Source: Sialis fuliginosa (Eukaryota > Arthropoda > Insecta > Megaloptera > Sialidae). Taken from it: a stretch of 64,000 bases of DNA. Both the position numbers and the translations under genes were made by a program. The notes under the pieces are model-generated. The model was not told the DNA's origin. It saw only the letters and a program-made list of their open reading frames with translations, and searched no databases. Shown piece after piece: positions 1 through 11,934 of the stretch; the first letter of the stretch is position 1, and the number at the start of each line of letters is the position of its first letter. Where the stretch lies: positions 27,747,001 to 27,811,000 of the forward strand of contig OY540813.1 in the NCBI GenBank assembly GCA_961205875.1, read 5' to 3'.

Positions 1-1299
1 TCCAAATAATTGCTATTCCATAGAATTTGCTGCGAAATTCTGTACAATATGTTAAATTATATATTTGATATTTATTATTAACACCTAAGTAACTAGATAA
101 TTTTTTAAATTAAATTAAATTTTTTTTAATAACTTTTAACTAATATAAAGAACAGATTTAAATCACCTGTAAATATCCTTCCACTTCAAATCGTGTTCTT
201 GTATATAATACCTCAAATATTGACTGACATAACATAATACAAAAATACAACCCTACTACTGTCGATAAAGGAATTCCCTAACTGATAAAAAAGTCACTAT
301 AATTTAAATTAACATTAACTAATTAAAATGAGTGCAACCCTGCGAAAGAGTGAATGAAACGTTTTGGCAGTACATAATTAATAAATCTGCACGTAAGCAG
401 CGCATAATTATTTAACAATAATCGTCAACTGGTATTACAATAATATCTCAACATCACAACACACTTATCTCGTATTACACGAAAACAACCCCACAATTAA
501 TTACCTACTTACAGGTAAGGCCGGGCAAGTAGCGGGGTGGTGGAAAATCAAGCTCATGTAAAATTTACAATGTAAATTTTAAGTGTTGTGCATTGCATCC
601 GGTGGCCAGGGAGGGGCGGTTCCGTCGAGACATGCGAGAAAAGGGTTAACAAACGAATTTGTAGCGTTATGAAATATTCATACTTGCTTCCTTCTCCTTT
701 TATCCGTCCGTGGTTTGTATCTCCCATGACAGTTGGCCGTATCCGACCTTTGCACACGATACAGTTCAGTGGCGTTTGTATGTCGGAGTAACTCTTACAC
801 GCTCCGTGCCCTTACATCTTTGCCATTTATATTTTTTATGTCTATGGAGAATAAAGTACATGTGTAGGCACGATTTTAAATACATTATTAGAGTCAAGAG
901 TTACAAAGATTTTTTCAAGCAGGCTTCATTAAAGAGCTTTAAACCAAATTTTATAGAAATTTTGATTATTGAATGTAAAAATTACATTAATACAGATACA
1001 TATATGTTTTCTTAAAAACATAATTTTATTTCGTTTTATTTAAATTTAACTTCCAATATATATTCAAACCTAACAAAATGGCTATAATTTAAAAATTAAT
1101 AGACCTTAATATAAAAAACCGTAGCGAAACCCTACTTAAGCTCTGTGAGTCGTGAACCGAAACTTTTAACGGTATAAGTTTTACAGTAAAACCTTGTCGC
1201 TTCGACCTCGAGAATCCAAACTATGTCAATGAATGAGCTTAGCACTTTACCCATAATGGCTTCAGAGTTTTCTTATTTGCCAATTCTTAACATTTGAAC
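1..1299. other. AT-rich intergenic/intronic stretch with one GC-richer island
   Basis: I see no gene here. The GC-richer part is about 490-850 and contains overlapping short frames of 67-101 codons on both strands, which I read as chance because none has a recognisable motif. A 10-bp perfect hairpin with a one-base centre sits at 560-580. The island could be a conserved non-coding element or an unrecognised exon. Confidence 0.55.
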
Positions 1300-1311
1300 G
1301 ATTCCATAATT

Positions 1312-1352
1312 CACTCGACACGTGTTTCAACTTTACATGATCATCAGGAACC
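1312..1352 (-). ncRNA. Hammerhead-ribozyme-like core, relic, next to a Penelope-like element
   Basis: Read on the minus strand, the invariant hammerhead core boxes occur in order. CTGATGA is the complement of 1341-1347. GAAAC is the complement of 1324-1328. The self-complementary run ACACGTGT then leads to GTC, the complement of 1317-1319. Bases flanking the core can form a four-pair helix I (G-C, A-U, G-U, U-G). Helix II is poorly paired, so this copy is probably inactive. Hammerhead motifs with very short helix III are known from terminal repeats of Penelope-like elements, and this one lies about 150 bp downstream of a GIY-YIG reading frame on the same strand. A chance match to the core is possible, but the position argues against it. 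Confidence 0.5.
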
Positions 1353-1492
1353 TAACAGTTCCAGACTGATAGTCTTGGTCAAACCTACATTTATACTAAA
1401 AGGGCTTATCTCGCTTCAATTCTTCTGACCAGTCAACTGCAAGGTCTAGAAGGACTGAAGCTGGGATAGGTCTGGTACTACTATTAAAAATC

Positions 1493-2030
1493 CTAGACAA
1501 ATCCTTCATCCAATTGATTATTATTACTGCATGTTCTAATAAATTTTAAATTACTTATATCTGTTGTGTGATTTAATGTAGTCATATGATAAGCTACGCT
1601 GGATTTATCAACCCGATTATATTTTAGGTGATCCATGTGCTATTTAAATCTAATGTTTATTGATCTCCTAGTTTGTCCTATGTAACTTTTGTCGCAATTT
1701 AAGCAGTTTATTTTATAAATAATCGATTTTGCATTTAATTTTGTTTTATCTTTGGGATTACCTTGGAGAGTTTTAGTATTTTTATTATTAGAATAAACCA
1801 ATTTAAAGTCAAATTTCTTAAAAATTTTGGACAATCCTTTTGTAGTCTGGTCAAACGGGAATTTATAGTAATTTTTAGGTTCTTCTTTAATAATTTATTT
1901 AATTCTCCATTTTTTCTGTAGTAAAATACGTTAGGTATCATTCGAAAGGTCATATTGGCTTGAAATTGTAAAGGTTTCCAATTTTTTGCTTTCTTTAATT
2001 TTACGCATCATTTCAATGGTATTATAGTGA
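1493..2030 (-). pseudogene. Decayed C-terminal part of a Penelope-like retroelement ORF (GIY-YIG endonuclease domain)
   Basis: One minus-strand frame reads through about 180 codons with three internal stops, ending at a stop at 1493-1495. The diagnostic block is YKINCLNCDKSYIGQTRRS, roughly 1650-1710. It is the first half of a GIY-YIG nuclease of the Penelope type, with the paired cysteines just before the YIGQT motif. Upstream is a PFDQTTKGLSKIFKK-type linker and a KPKD-like NPKDKTKLN stretch, as usual before this domain. Downstream, after an in-frame stop at about 1646, the frame continues with a VDKSSVAYHM segment, matching the usual VAEH helix of the family. In intact elements this domain nicks target DNA for target-primed reverse transcription. 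The reverse transcriptase that should lie further upstream (above 2030) is not recognisable. The stops mean it cannot encode an active protein. Family assignment is from motif recognition, without a database search. Confidence 0.8.
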
Positions 2031-2470
2031 CTGCTAGCTTCTAGTCTCTACTTACAACATTTATAAGAAAAACAATGAATGTATCAGTTACTTTAAATTG
2101 TGTAAAAAGTCATTTGTAAACGCCACTGTTGACGACCTACAACATGAAGAAATGAATCGACAGAATTCTCCCATTTGCATTATGTTAATTACCGAATGTA
2201 GAAATATTTTGTGTTTTGTTTTTGATTTATGCCCACAACCTTTGATCTCGTCTAATGCGAATGTAATATTTAATGTGTTTTATTATGTGCAGATATTTAC
2301 ATGTTTCCATCTTGAGTGGCCGCCCGTTGCATACTCTTGATGCTCTCAAACAGATTTGGGGATACGCGTTTAGAAATGTTGCTGTTTAAAAATGTATTAT
2401 CAGGGTGGAATTAATGATATAGTAAAATTCAATTGAATATGTCTATTATTACTTTATTATATATATATTT
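2031..2470. other. AT-rich stretch, no feature recognised
   Basis: This lies where the 5' part of the Penelope-like element would be expected, but I recognise no reverse-transcriptase motif. An 80-codon plus-strand frame at 2098-2340 has no recognisable domain. Confidence 0.5.
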
Positions 2471-2726
2471 ACTTTCTTATAGGTATGAAATATATATGGC
2501 CATAAAAGTAAATCTTGTAAAACCGTCTTTTGTAAGAAACGGATGTTTACTCTTATCAATTTTGGATTTTTTCCAATAATTTTTGAAACCGTGTGAATTA
2601 AAAAAAAACTTTTTATGAAAGATATTGTAGAGATTATTATTATCTATTCCCATTCATTTTTTTTATCTTTATCAGTTAGTCAGAAACACAAAACGTATAA
2701 AAAAAGTCCCGTAGCACCCTTGGCAG
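2471..2726. repeat. Short copy of the CTTTCTTATAC foldback family (copy 1)
   Basis: It begins with ACTTTCTTATAGGTATGAAA and ends near CGTATAAAAAAAGTCCCGTA followed by CCCTTGGCAG. These are the two ends seen in the longer copies at 9.0, 17.4 and 20.7 kb. Internally it keeps CGGATGTTTACTC and an ATTTTGGATTTTT stretch. It lacks most of the central region and is probably an internally deleted non-autonomous element. Confidence 0.65.
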
Positions 2727-4145
2727 CTTTTTATACATAGATATACTATATAATATGAATATTTTTATAATTTATAAAATCTAGAGACGAATATATTTTT
2801 TAATTTACCTTTATATCATTTTTAAATAAACAGCTTACGATGCAAATTTCGAAAAATCTTTTCTTATGTCTTAAAGGAAAGATACTCTTAAAATTGCATC
2901 AAAGTCCAGGAGTTTGGGTTGTGCGTTGATGAGTAAATGAATGAATCAAACAGTTTGGTACAATTTTTGTACTGCGATACACGTAAATAATAAAATCTCA
3001 AATAATACCGAATCATTATGAAAACAAAAATGTTTTTATCTACTTAGCGTAATTTCTTTTCAACAAATACCTTTCATTAATATTGATACAACATAATTTT
3101 ATTTATAAATTTACTTTATTTACTTCCTTGTACCACACGTGTACAAAAGTGAGACACAAAGTGAAAAACAATACATTTCAATATAACAATAGAGCAAAAA
3201 ATACCTCAAAATACCAGCATCTCTCGATCCTCGCAGCATCCAAATAAAAACCACATCCTGCTGGACCGCACGCACACTTGGAGAAATCACCCACCCTCGC
3301 CCACATGTTTACAACTTCCTCTTCATCGGAAATGTATGTGCGTGCGTGCATGCGTGTGTGTTGTGCAAACAGAAAAAGTCCACTCACACGAACTGTTTTT
3401 ATCGCATCGTTTGATCTTCAAAGAAGTTTATGTAATTAAGAAGTTAACTTTCACTTATTAACACTTGTTTTTGTAAAAAAATATTTAAATTATTGTTAAA
3501 ATAATAGGAGAATAAAAAATAGTATCTACGCTCTACATATATTTTGTGAGGTTGAGATTTCTGTTTGTTTGTTTGTTCTGGCTTGACATAAACACTACTA
3601 CTGAACCGATATTTATGGAACTTGCATTGTTATAAAACTAAAGATTTGCTGCTTCAGCAATAATATGAATCTATTTGGAAATACATAAATATTGTAAACT
3701 TCTATTAACAATAGTGTTACATTTTAAGTATTCGATATTACTGGATATTTTTTCTTTGAATATTATTAGGTATTATTTTTTTATCGTATATGTATATATA
3801 TATATATTACATAGTGATAAACTCTTTTTTTTAATTAATCTATTTATACAAATATACATACATAAGTAGGTATATAAAATTATCTATAGAATACACAATA
3901 TGATATGTGTAACATAATTATTGTTCGTACTTGTAGTTGGATTTTCGATAATTTTCCAGTTAACTTGAAAATAATTTTATCGCACAGTGATCTTCAAATA
4001 ACCAATCAAAAACATCAAATAATTACCAAAAACAAATCCAGTATAGTATACATGTATACATATTATTATATACACAATGTAAATATCTTTCGACTAATTA
4101 ATTTACTTTATAAAACTCAAATACGCGGGTATTTCGGATAAAGGA
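2727..4145. other. AT-rich stretch with minor repeats
   Basis: No gene is seen. A TG-rich purine-pyrimidine run (GTGCGTGCGTGCATGCGTG region) lies at 3334-3362 and a short (AT)n run near 3792-3808. The 69-codon minus-strand frame at 3178-3387 spans the TG-rich run and looks like chance. Confidence 0.55.
3541..3640 (+). repeat. Non-LTR/SINE-like tail fragment
   Basis: It carries (TTTG)n followed by TTCTGGCTTGACATAAACAC and ACTGAACCGATATTTATGGA. That resembles the degenerate -ACTGAACCGAT- segment of the retroelement tail at 53.3 kb. It is only about 100 bp and diverged, so the assignment is tentative. Confidence 0.35.
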
Positions 4146-4450
4146 TAATTCGTGTGCACGTCTGTGTAAATTTGGTATGAGACAGGTGGGTAGGAGTGGG
4201 GTAACGTTGCCGCGACCTTTGGCGTCGCCCCGATATCACTGCTCAATCAGGCATCGACGTTGGGAATAATTAAAACGAGATTCATGTTTTATGGAATAAA
4301 TAAATGAATAAAGATGAGACGACATCGCCAACGGAACAAATGAGTTGTGTATGTACACGTCACTCACTCACACACACACACCCACATGCACACACACACA
4401 AACATCATCTCTCTTTACAACCGTTCAGAATGACAGTAGGAATACGTTGC
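4146..4450. other. GC-richer island with a CA-rich microsatellite
   Basis: The segment around 4180-4260 (GTTGCCGCGACCTTTGGCGT area) is clearly less AT-rich than its surroundings. It is followed by an imperfect (CA)n run at about 4369-4405. A 62-codon frame across it contains a TH/HTH run created by the repeat and is not convincing as a protein. It could be a conserved non-coding element. Confidence 0.4.
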
Positions 4451-5105
4451 CATAAAAACGGTTTTAATGGGGCCTTTATTAATTTTACATAAATATGTGT
4501 TATATTTTTATGTTCTTGTATATTTAATTTCTATATTTTATATTACTATAAATTTAACCATAGAGTATTGAAGTTTTGAAATTGATGTTTTTATTGCATT
4601 TTGTTTTGTAGCCGCTATACGAAAGACTAGTCTGAAAACTGGATAGAATCTTTTGATTTCGATGGAAAATCTATTACTATTCTATCATATATTCTATTGA
4701 ACACCCTCGGCCTCCATGGTTGCTTACTAATAAAACTATCTATGTTTAAGTCTTTTGCTGCTTTTTTGCTATCAAAAATATATATGAACTATTAATTTAA
4801 AGAAATATATAATTAATTTTAATGAGCTGTTGAAAAATAGTTTCAGTTAATATTACTATTAATATTAAAATAAGTAATTCATAAATATTTCTAAATATTT
4901 TAGTCTAGACACGTCAAGTTTTGATTTTATATCCCACATTTCGAAATCCTTTAATTTGTTCGTATTTTATTAAAATATATAAATTGCATTTTTTTAAATA
5001 CGTGCTTGACTTGACTGTCCAATATAAAATTTTAGTTTAGTTTTTCATCATTATCAGAACTATCATTGGTTAGTATTTTTAATATTCTTTTAATATGAGC
5101 CTACT
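4451..5105. other. AT-rich stretch, no gene
   Basis: Nothing is supported except a roughly 40-bp segment at about 4986-5030 (TTTTTTTAAATAC ... TTGACTT ... TCCA). It resembles 61816-61858, so there is probably a small dispersed repeat here. Confidence 0.5.
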
Positions 5106-5113
5106 CATATAAC

Positions 5114-5402
5114 TAGAGATTGGAAAAATAGTTGTTATTTTCAATGAAATAGTTACTAGTTGAATTTTTTTTCGGAAAATAGTTGATAAATAGTTTTTTT
5201 ACGATTTAATAATAATTAGTGCAAACGAAACAGTAATAAGTGTCGCAAATAGTTTTAAAATAGTTAGAAAGGTAGTTGCAAATAGTTGATTTCAAATTGT
5301 GTTCAATCAAATCAGTTTTCTGAAAACGGTGGAGATATGTAATAAAAATTACAATAAATGCATTTTTACGCAATAGTTGAAAAACTATTTTTCCAATCTC
5401 TA
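5114..5402. mobile_element. hAT-like MITE, 289 bp
   Basis: The ends are inverted repeats of about 20 bp: TAGAGATTGGAAAAATAGTT at the left and its reverse complement at the right. The flanking octamers CATATAAC (5106-5113) and CATATTAT (5403-5410) agree at 6 of 8 positions, consistent with a decayed 8-bp target duplication as made by hAT transposases. The interior contains about ten copies of AAATAGTT. Short subterminal repeats are common transposase-binding sites in hAT elements. There is no coding capacity. Confidence 0.7.
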
Positions 5403-5410
5403 CATATTAT

Positions 5411-8400
5411 AACCTAAACTACTTTTGGAATCTAAAACTTTCTAACAACGAAAGATTCGTCAAAATAGGTTAATTATTTTATTTGTCAATAACGATTGAT
5501 AGAACCAAGAATATTTTGTTGAAAATATTTTAATACTCTCATATAATTGTCAATCTAATAATAACACATAAAACCCATTTATAGTTTATAAATAAATAAG
5601 CATAATAATAATATTTATTTCTTAAAATATCGTTGCACACAATTTAAAATCAAATTTTAGCTAAAATACTTCCCTAAAAACAATTACCTGTAGAAGATGT
5701 TTTCCCTCAATGCCCGAAGGAATAAATATACATTTAATACAAATATTTTACGCGGCACCTGTCAGTTAAATATATTTCGAATGAAAAAACTCAGAAATGA
5801 TTTATTAAATTACGTAGACTGTTTCGAAGTTTTCATCAAATATTTTTTTTATTTCATTTATTTTAGCAATGAATTCAACTCTCATATTTCATTTTAATTT
5901 TATATAATTTTTTTTTTTATAAAATATATGTTACGTAAAATTTATATACATAAATATAACTTTTATATTTCAAGGGTGGTCTTACTCGAAATCAATATTA
6001 ATTTAACTATTTTTTGTGATATTGATATAAGAACTTCTTTAATAAAAATACTTTAAAAAAAGTAAAATTTTGAAATTATTAATGTATACATATAAATGAT
6101 AAGCAGTAAAACAATTAATTTTTATGATACTTAACATAAATAATGGTAAATATCCTTAATCCTACAATCCCCAGATTCACGTTATCCTGTTGATTAATCA
6201 GCAACCTAACCCTTGTTGTTGTTTCCCCTCTATCTCAAGGATCTGTCTCCAGGGAATGTAGGCAACTAGTGTTATTCAATTGTAAGTCGCGACTTTCTTA
6301 AATAGATTATAAAGTTATTTGGCATTACCATCCGTATATTTAATCTAGGATTATGTTTGATGTCACGAATTTGTTTACTTTGTAATTTCGTCATTTTCAA
6401 ACTGTCAACTTCTCTTTATATGTATAAATGTCGTGGTTTCTCAGAATTTTATCTTGTTAAATTCTCTGGTTGTACGCTCATACATAGGTGTCAACACAAA
6501 TGTTATATATGGTCATATTCGTTCGCAATTTTACTAAATAAAAATAATATAAATTAAAAATATAATTTTCACAAGTAAAGATACATTATACGTTGGAAAT
6601 TTTTGTATGGAATTATATTAATTTAATTAGGGTATAATATATTTTATAGATAGATAGTATACCAACACATAATAATAGTATAATATAAAATATATATAAT
6701 AATATCATGTAATAAATATATTATATATTTAAAGAGAAAAAGGACACTTTTGCGACAGCTATATGTAATATGTACTAATTGTATCTCCAAAGGTAGAGAT
6801 AAGTTAGGTATCAATTACAAAACCTTGAATTGAAGTTGTACCTTTTCGAGGTTCCAGGTCTCTCCTCATCCGATTGTGAAGTTACCATTTTTTGTATTAT
6901 TAATTAACACGTTCGTTTGGTCACGTTGTGACTATAGTTTTCATAATTTCTTTATTATGATAATTTTGCCTCCATATGAAAAATGAAAAATCGACGCCTT
7001 TTTGCATGTAGTTGTACGAAGAATTGCTTAATAATTATATTGTTTGTTACGTTGTATGGCTTTACATATGTACGTGCTTATTTTAGAACCTATTATAACG
7101 TAAAGGAAAACATAAAACCTCTATATAACAAATTAAGTTGTGTGGAACTCTAAATCAGTGGCGTCCGCGAAAACGAAAAACACTTTCATCGAATGAGGTA
7201 ATAAACTTCCAGAAATATTTATCAAGATGCAAACATTTCGTGTACAATTTTTCACCACTCATAAAAAAATATTGAAATTCTCGACTGATTTTTATACCTC
7301 CGGATGTGGAGAGAAATAAAATAAAAAACAAGACCTGAGTGATATAACATATGCAAGTTTACAATATTTAGATACACCGCGATCAGGAGAACAGAAGAAA
7401 ACACGCAAGAAATAAAGAAAAACTAATCAATAAGAGTTGTATATCGCGTGATTGCTCTGCTCTTGCAATACTGCGATATTGTATTTTTATTCGATAAAAA
7501 TCTGTTGAATTCATATTACTTTTGTACTCGGGGGACTGTTTTCCTTATATTGTCGAAAGATCATATAAATATTTATACGGATGCGTGCTACTGAGACGTA
7601 CATTGTTGACTTGAAAGCTACGCCGAGAGATATTTCTTGTTCACGCATTTACTACTCCATGCAGTAGTTCTGAACTCGGAGATGTGATACAAGAAACTAA
7701 CTCACCGCTACTGCTTCTCCTTTTTCTTATATATCATTCCTTAATGTTTACTCTTGTTTACGAGTATATTTAGACATTGTAGAGAAATTTTTATATTGTT
7801 GTACTCGCGAGCTATAATTTTTATATGCAAAAATATTAATATTTTCACTATATAGTGTCCAGTATCTTGAACTGTTTTCATCTACTTTTATTTCTAGTTT
7901 TACGTTTTAGAATTTAGTCATTAATTATTTATTTTACATCGTTTTTTATAATCAATATAATCTATTTTATTTTTAAATATAGGCATAAATTAATAATTTT
8001 ATTATTTACCAGAAAAGTCTTATAATGTCGTGTTTAGACAGAAAAAACAAAACAGCAACATCGTGTCTTTTTGACAAAAGTGCAACATACCCTATACATT
8101 TTTAAATACGAAGTGTTTTAAAACAATGTATTGCTATTTTTTTTATTTTAAGATACTTAAACTACATTATACAGTTATAGGTACAAAATATATACAAAAT
8201 TATACATATTTCCAAACCCTCTGCATGCGCTGATCCGAATGGCACCAATATCAATAGGCATTAAATCCGCGCTGAACATTTTACAAAGAAATTCAAATCA
8301 GTGCAATTTTACAGAAGTATCCTTAACGAAATAAAATTATATCTTCAGATCAAAAATGAACGCAAAATTCCTTTCAAATTTTGCAGAAATATACTTTATA

Positions 8401-8990
8401 CAAATCACTTAGGGGTATAAAACATTTGAATGTTCGCAAAGGTGATGAGAAGTATCTGATAAATCATTATAAATGCACTCACACATATGTATATGTACAT
8501 TTGCATACACAAACGACGATTCAGGTCTCCTTTGTCACTGTCCAGAATTCCTCGCTCTGTAGTTTTTATTTCTTATATGCGCCCCTGAGGCGTTTGCCAT
8601 CTTTTTGAAAGTCAAAGCGGTACCGTTGGCTATATAACCCGCTCCTGCCATCTAGCGAAAAAACGCGTGGTGAAATCTTTTGAAGAAAATAATATTTTTA
8701 CATGAAAAACGATCGATTCATTCTTTATACTTTCTTTTTCATCGGGAGCTGTATTTTCTCTATAGATAAGTACATACATGCCGTATAGAAGCGGGAAGCA
8801 GTTAATTCTTTTTATTTATTTTTGTCGATGTGACAAACAAATAAGTATGTACCTAGTAGATATACAATTTCTATAAAGGTAAAACTTTTGAAGTAGTTAC
8901 AACAAACTAGAATATTAAATTTAAAAAAATTACATTTCTTTCTAGATTGTCTATAAATTCATATATTTTTAACTTAAAACCATTTTCTTT
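5411..8990. other. Long AT-rich stretch without a supported gene
   Basis: Frames here are short (66-75 codons) and motif-less. Slightly GC-richer patches occur at about 6175-6265, 7140-7200, 7590-7720 and 8600-8660. The last contains CTATATAA (about 8630) followed by a TGCCATCTAGCG word. The CTATATAA could be a TATA element, but no downstream transcript can be inferred. The segment 6600-6730 is extreme AT sequence of TATA/ATAT words. Confidence 0.55.
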
Positions 8991-9946
8991 TTACTTTCTT
9001 ATACCATGTATATGAAATATACATTAGTATAAGTAAGTATAGTGAAGCCGATTTTTTTCGAACCTCGGATTTTGACGGAATTATCTATTTTGACCTTCCC
9101 TTAATCCATTCTGACTATTTTCGCCATGATGTCTGTGTGTCCGTCTGTCTGTCTGTCTGTCTGTAAGCGCTGTAACTCAAATACGACAAATCGTAGAAGG
9201 GTGATATTTTATATTTAAGATTAATTTTTGGCTGGGAAGAATACGTCCTATTTTTGAAAACGATATTTCAACCGGATACGGATGTTTACCTACGTCGATT
9301 TTATAATTTTTCAAATTACTCTGAAACAGTGCGAAATAGAGAAAAATAATCAAGTTAAAAAATGTAGGTAATATCTATATCTCTAATTTATGTTCTATTC
9401 ATTTTTTTGTAAAAACGAATTTTTGAAAAAAAAATTTTTTATTATAATTCAAATGGTTCATAACAGAGGAGAAATATCTGCCATGAGTATCATGGGACTT
9501 TCTTATACGTATTACAGAGATTGAACAGTGTGTGTATTTGCCGTAGGTAACATGGGACTTTCTTATACGTAATACTGAGAGTGAACTGTGTAGGTGAATC
9601 TAAATAATTACATAAAAAAATTCTTTCTGGCTAAATCATAAATGTTGGAAAAAATGTATGGGGAATAAATTATAGATAATAACATACTCGACATTTTTTA
9701 TCTAAAACATTTTTTTTCTTATTTCAAAAATAATTCAAAAATCCAAAAATTTACAAGAGTAAACATCCGTTTTCAGTTATTACGTTAAAAAAATCACTTG
9801 TTATATAAATATAAAATTATTCATTTTGTTCTCTCTTGTTAGTTTGTTAGAAATGTTTTAATAAACAAAGAATCACGTAAACAATTCACTGTTAGGTTAG
9901 TTTAGGTTATGTATAAGAAAGTCCCGTTGTTCCCAAGGCAGATATT
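8991..9946. mobile_element. CTTTCTTATAC foldback family, longest copy (copy 2, about 950 bp)
   Basis: It starts with ACTTTCTTATACC and ends with GTATAAGAAAGTCCCGTTG, giving inverted ends. After the left end come GTATAGTGAAGCCGATTTTT, a CTGACTATTTTCGCCATGAT block, (TCTG)n at 9137-9162 and AACTCAAATACGACAAATCG. The inner part mirrors itself: CGGATGTTTACC near 9280 against GTAAACATCCG near 9762. A partial 60-bp tandem duplication lies at about 9485-9590, where CATGGGACTTTCTTATACGT occurs twice, so an internal copy of the terminus exists. No open reading frame is present. I do not know the formal family; a non-autonomous foldback DNA transposon is the best description. Confidence 0.7.
9137..9162. 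repeat. (TCTG)n microsatellite inside the foldback repeat
   Basis: CCGTCTGTCTGTCTGTCTGT is a run of about six tetranucleotide units. Shorter versions occur in the copies at 17.4 and 20.8 kb, so the repeat unit belongs to the mobile element and has expanded here. Confidence 0.8.
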
Positions 9947-11731
9947 TTTGTATAGATTTGAATACCCTATACTTGATTTTGAAAATAAAAAAATAAAATC
10001 AAAGGAGAAATGTTCCGTCCATGTCAGATAGAGACAAGAAATATGTATGAAAACAAAATTCAATCAATGTTTATCAATGAAGGATATCGAAAACTCGGTG
10101 GTCATTTCCAAAGAAATACTGTTCACATAGTTTACATTTTTTCGCTGTACAGCACAAGAATCCAATCGAATAAGTCACTGAGGTCGCTCATCTTTTCCCT
10201 CTGTCAAGAACTGAAATATTATGATTGCCATAGGCGCCAACCTCGAAAAATATGCCACGCTGGAAATAACAAAATAATAAATTCTACTCCTGTCACAATA
10301 TATGTACATTATCTTTATATAACATGTCTACCTATCAGATATATATGTATGTAACACTACATATTTTATAATACCTATAAATGCTTAGAAACATATTTTT
10401 TATAAATTAACATGATTCATTATTATTGATTGATTAAAACCATTAAAAAGTCATGCTCAGTCAGGGGGCGGGAAAAACCTGATGGGATTTTTTTAACTAT
10501 GAAACATTTCTAAAAAATGACCATGTATTTATAAAAGTATATTTTTATTAACTTTATACAATTTTTTCAATAAAAAGTATTTTTTAATAAAAATATTGCC
10601 TTTAGTTCTCTGATAAAAGATGATTTGCGGTGACGACGGCTACTCACATTTGGATCATATTGATGTTAAATGATTAGTTTTATGAAATATTGATTTGGGA
10701 AAAAAGCGAAAGTTATACATATGTTAAAGTTTTGATAGAAATATCGCTCGTTTTTAATTAATAAGAACAACTATGCATCAAAAAATACCTTTCGTTCATA
10801 TGAAAAACCTTTTGCATTAGCTGCAGCCTCCAAAATGTCAAAACCTAACAATCTAATTTTTCGACCTTCTGACTGCATGACCCTTAACAGATTGAAAACA
10901 CAAATAGTTTAGTTTATATAATCAATAATAAATCTATAACGAGGCTAGTTTCCCAAGGGTTAAAATGATATATATGTATAATATTAACGTTCAAGTAATG
11001 TTATGATAAACGTTTAAAATTACCATGTTTTTTTCTTGTATAAAAACAACGTTTATTTAATGATTCATGCATAATTTACGAAAACAATGACATTTCCTCG
11101 ATTGTATATGCGATACTGACGCCTATGGTTATTGCTAGGAATAGCAGCGTTGTCCACCCGCCCAACCCTTCCGACAACATATATGATGTTATGATAAAAG
11201 TTTTTCCAATCGGTTCTTTGCCGACACGCTTGACTGCTCCCGAGGAATTGGTTGTTGTCGCTAACCCCTACGTAGGATTTTATTGTTTTACTTTGAGAGA
11301 AGGCGCACTCTGTGTAACCAAATACTTTCTTATTGATGTCATGATTTATTCTATATACCGAAGGATTCCTTTTGATGTTTTAATCTGACTGTTTTATTCC
11401 ATTCAGATATTATTCGTGTTTACATTCGCGGTGAAATGGCCTACTGTTATTACAACCCAGGTTATTAGATTTTCGGGAATTTTATTAAATCACGCACACA
11501 TTCGTATCCCTCACAAAATTATAATTTCAGCTACAATAATATTTAGTTTATGAGTTGGGTTACATCAAACAAATATTACTTTTATTGTCGATAACAGTTT
11601 TCACTAGAAAATGTGACAATTTGTAAGTATTTATAATGTTTTGTTTATTAGAATAATTTATTTAAATGTTATTTCCAACTTGAACTGTTTAAATTTAAAT
11701 AAATTGGCACATTTATTATAAAAACATCGTA
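9947..11731. other. AT-rich stretch with a GC-richer island at 11105-11350
   Basis: The 114-codon plus-strand frame at 10010-10354 is the longest in the window but has no domain and an AT-driven composition. The island 11105-11350 is open on both strands (plus 11125-11388, 87 codons; the opposite strand is open for about 60 codons). It could be a diverged repeat or an exon. I cannot name it. Confidence 0.45.
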
Positions 11732-11934
11732 CAGTAAAACCTCTTTTGAAGTATATTTTCCCCTACCTCTAGACGTTAGTATAAGGTTACGTATAATTGT
11801 AATAAATTTTGAACTGTTAAATTATTAAAATCTAATCTGAACATATTTAAACTTGGCATGAAATGAATCATTGTCAAGTAAATACTTGAATATGGGGGTA
11901 GAGGAGGAAATATACTTTTCAAGAAGTTGTAGTG
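11732..11934. mobile_element. TA-flanked pogo/mariner-like MITE, 203 bp
   Basis: The left end CAGTAAAACCTCTTTTGAAG and the right end (reverse complement CACTACAACTTCTTGAAAAG) form inverted repeats of about 40 bp that continue into a CCCCTACCTCT / AGAGGAGG-type segment. TA dinucleotides flank both ends (11730-11731 and 11935-11936), the target preference of the Tc1/mariner/pogo superfamily. The middle is AT-rich and non-coding. Confidence 0.7.

Noticed and set aside
8620-8660. TATA box (CTATATAA) with downstream CATCTAGCG as a promoter
   Set aside because: TATA-like words are abundant in AT-rich DNA, and no initiator or coding frame follows.
10010-10354. 114-codon open frame on the plus strand, the longest in the window
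   Set aside because: No recognisable motif, AT-driven residue composition, no upstream or downstream gene signals. Frames of this length are expected by chance in 64 kb.
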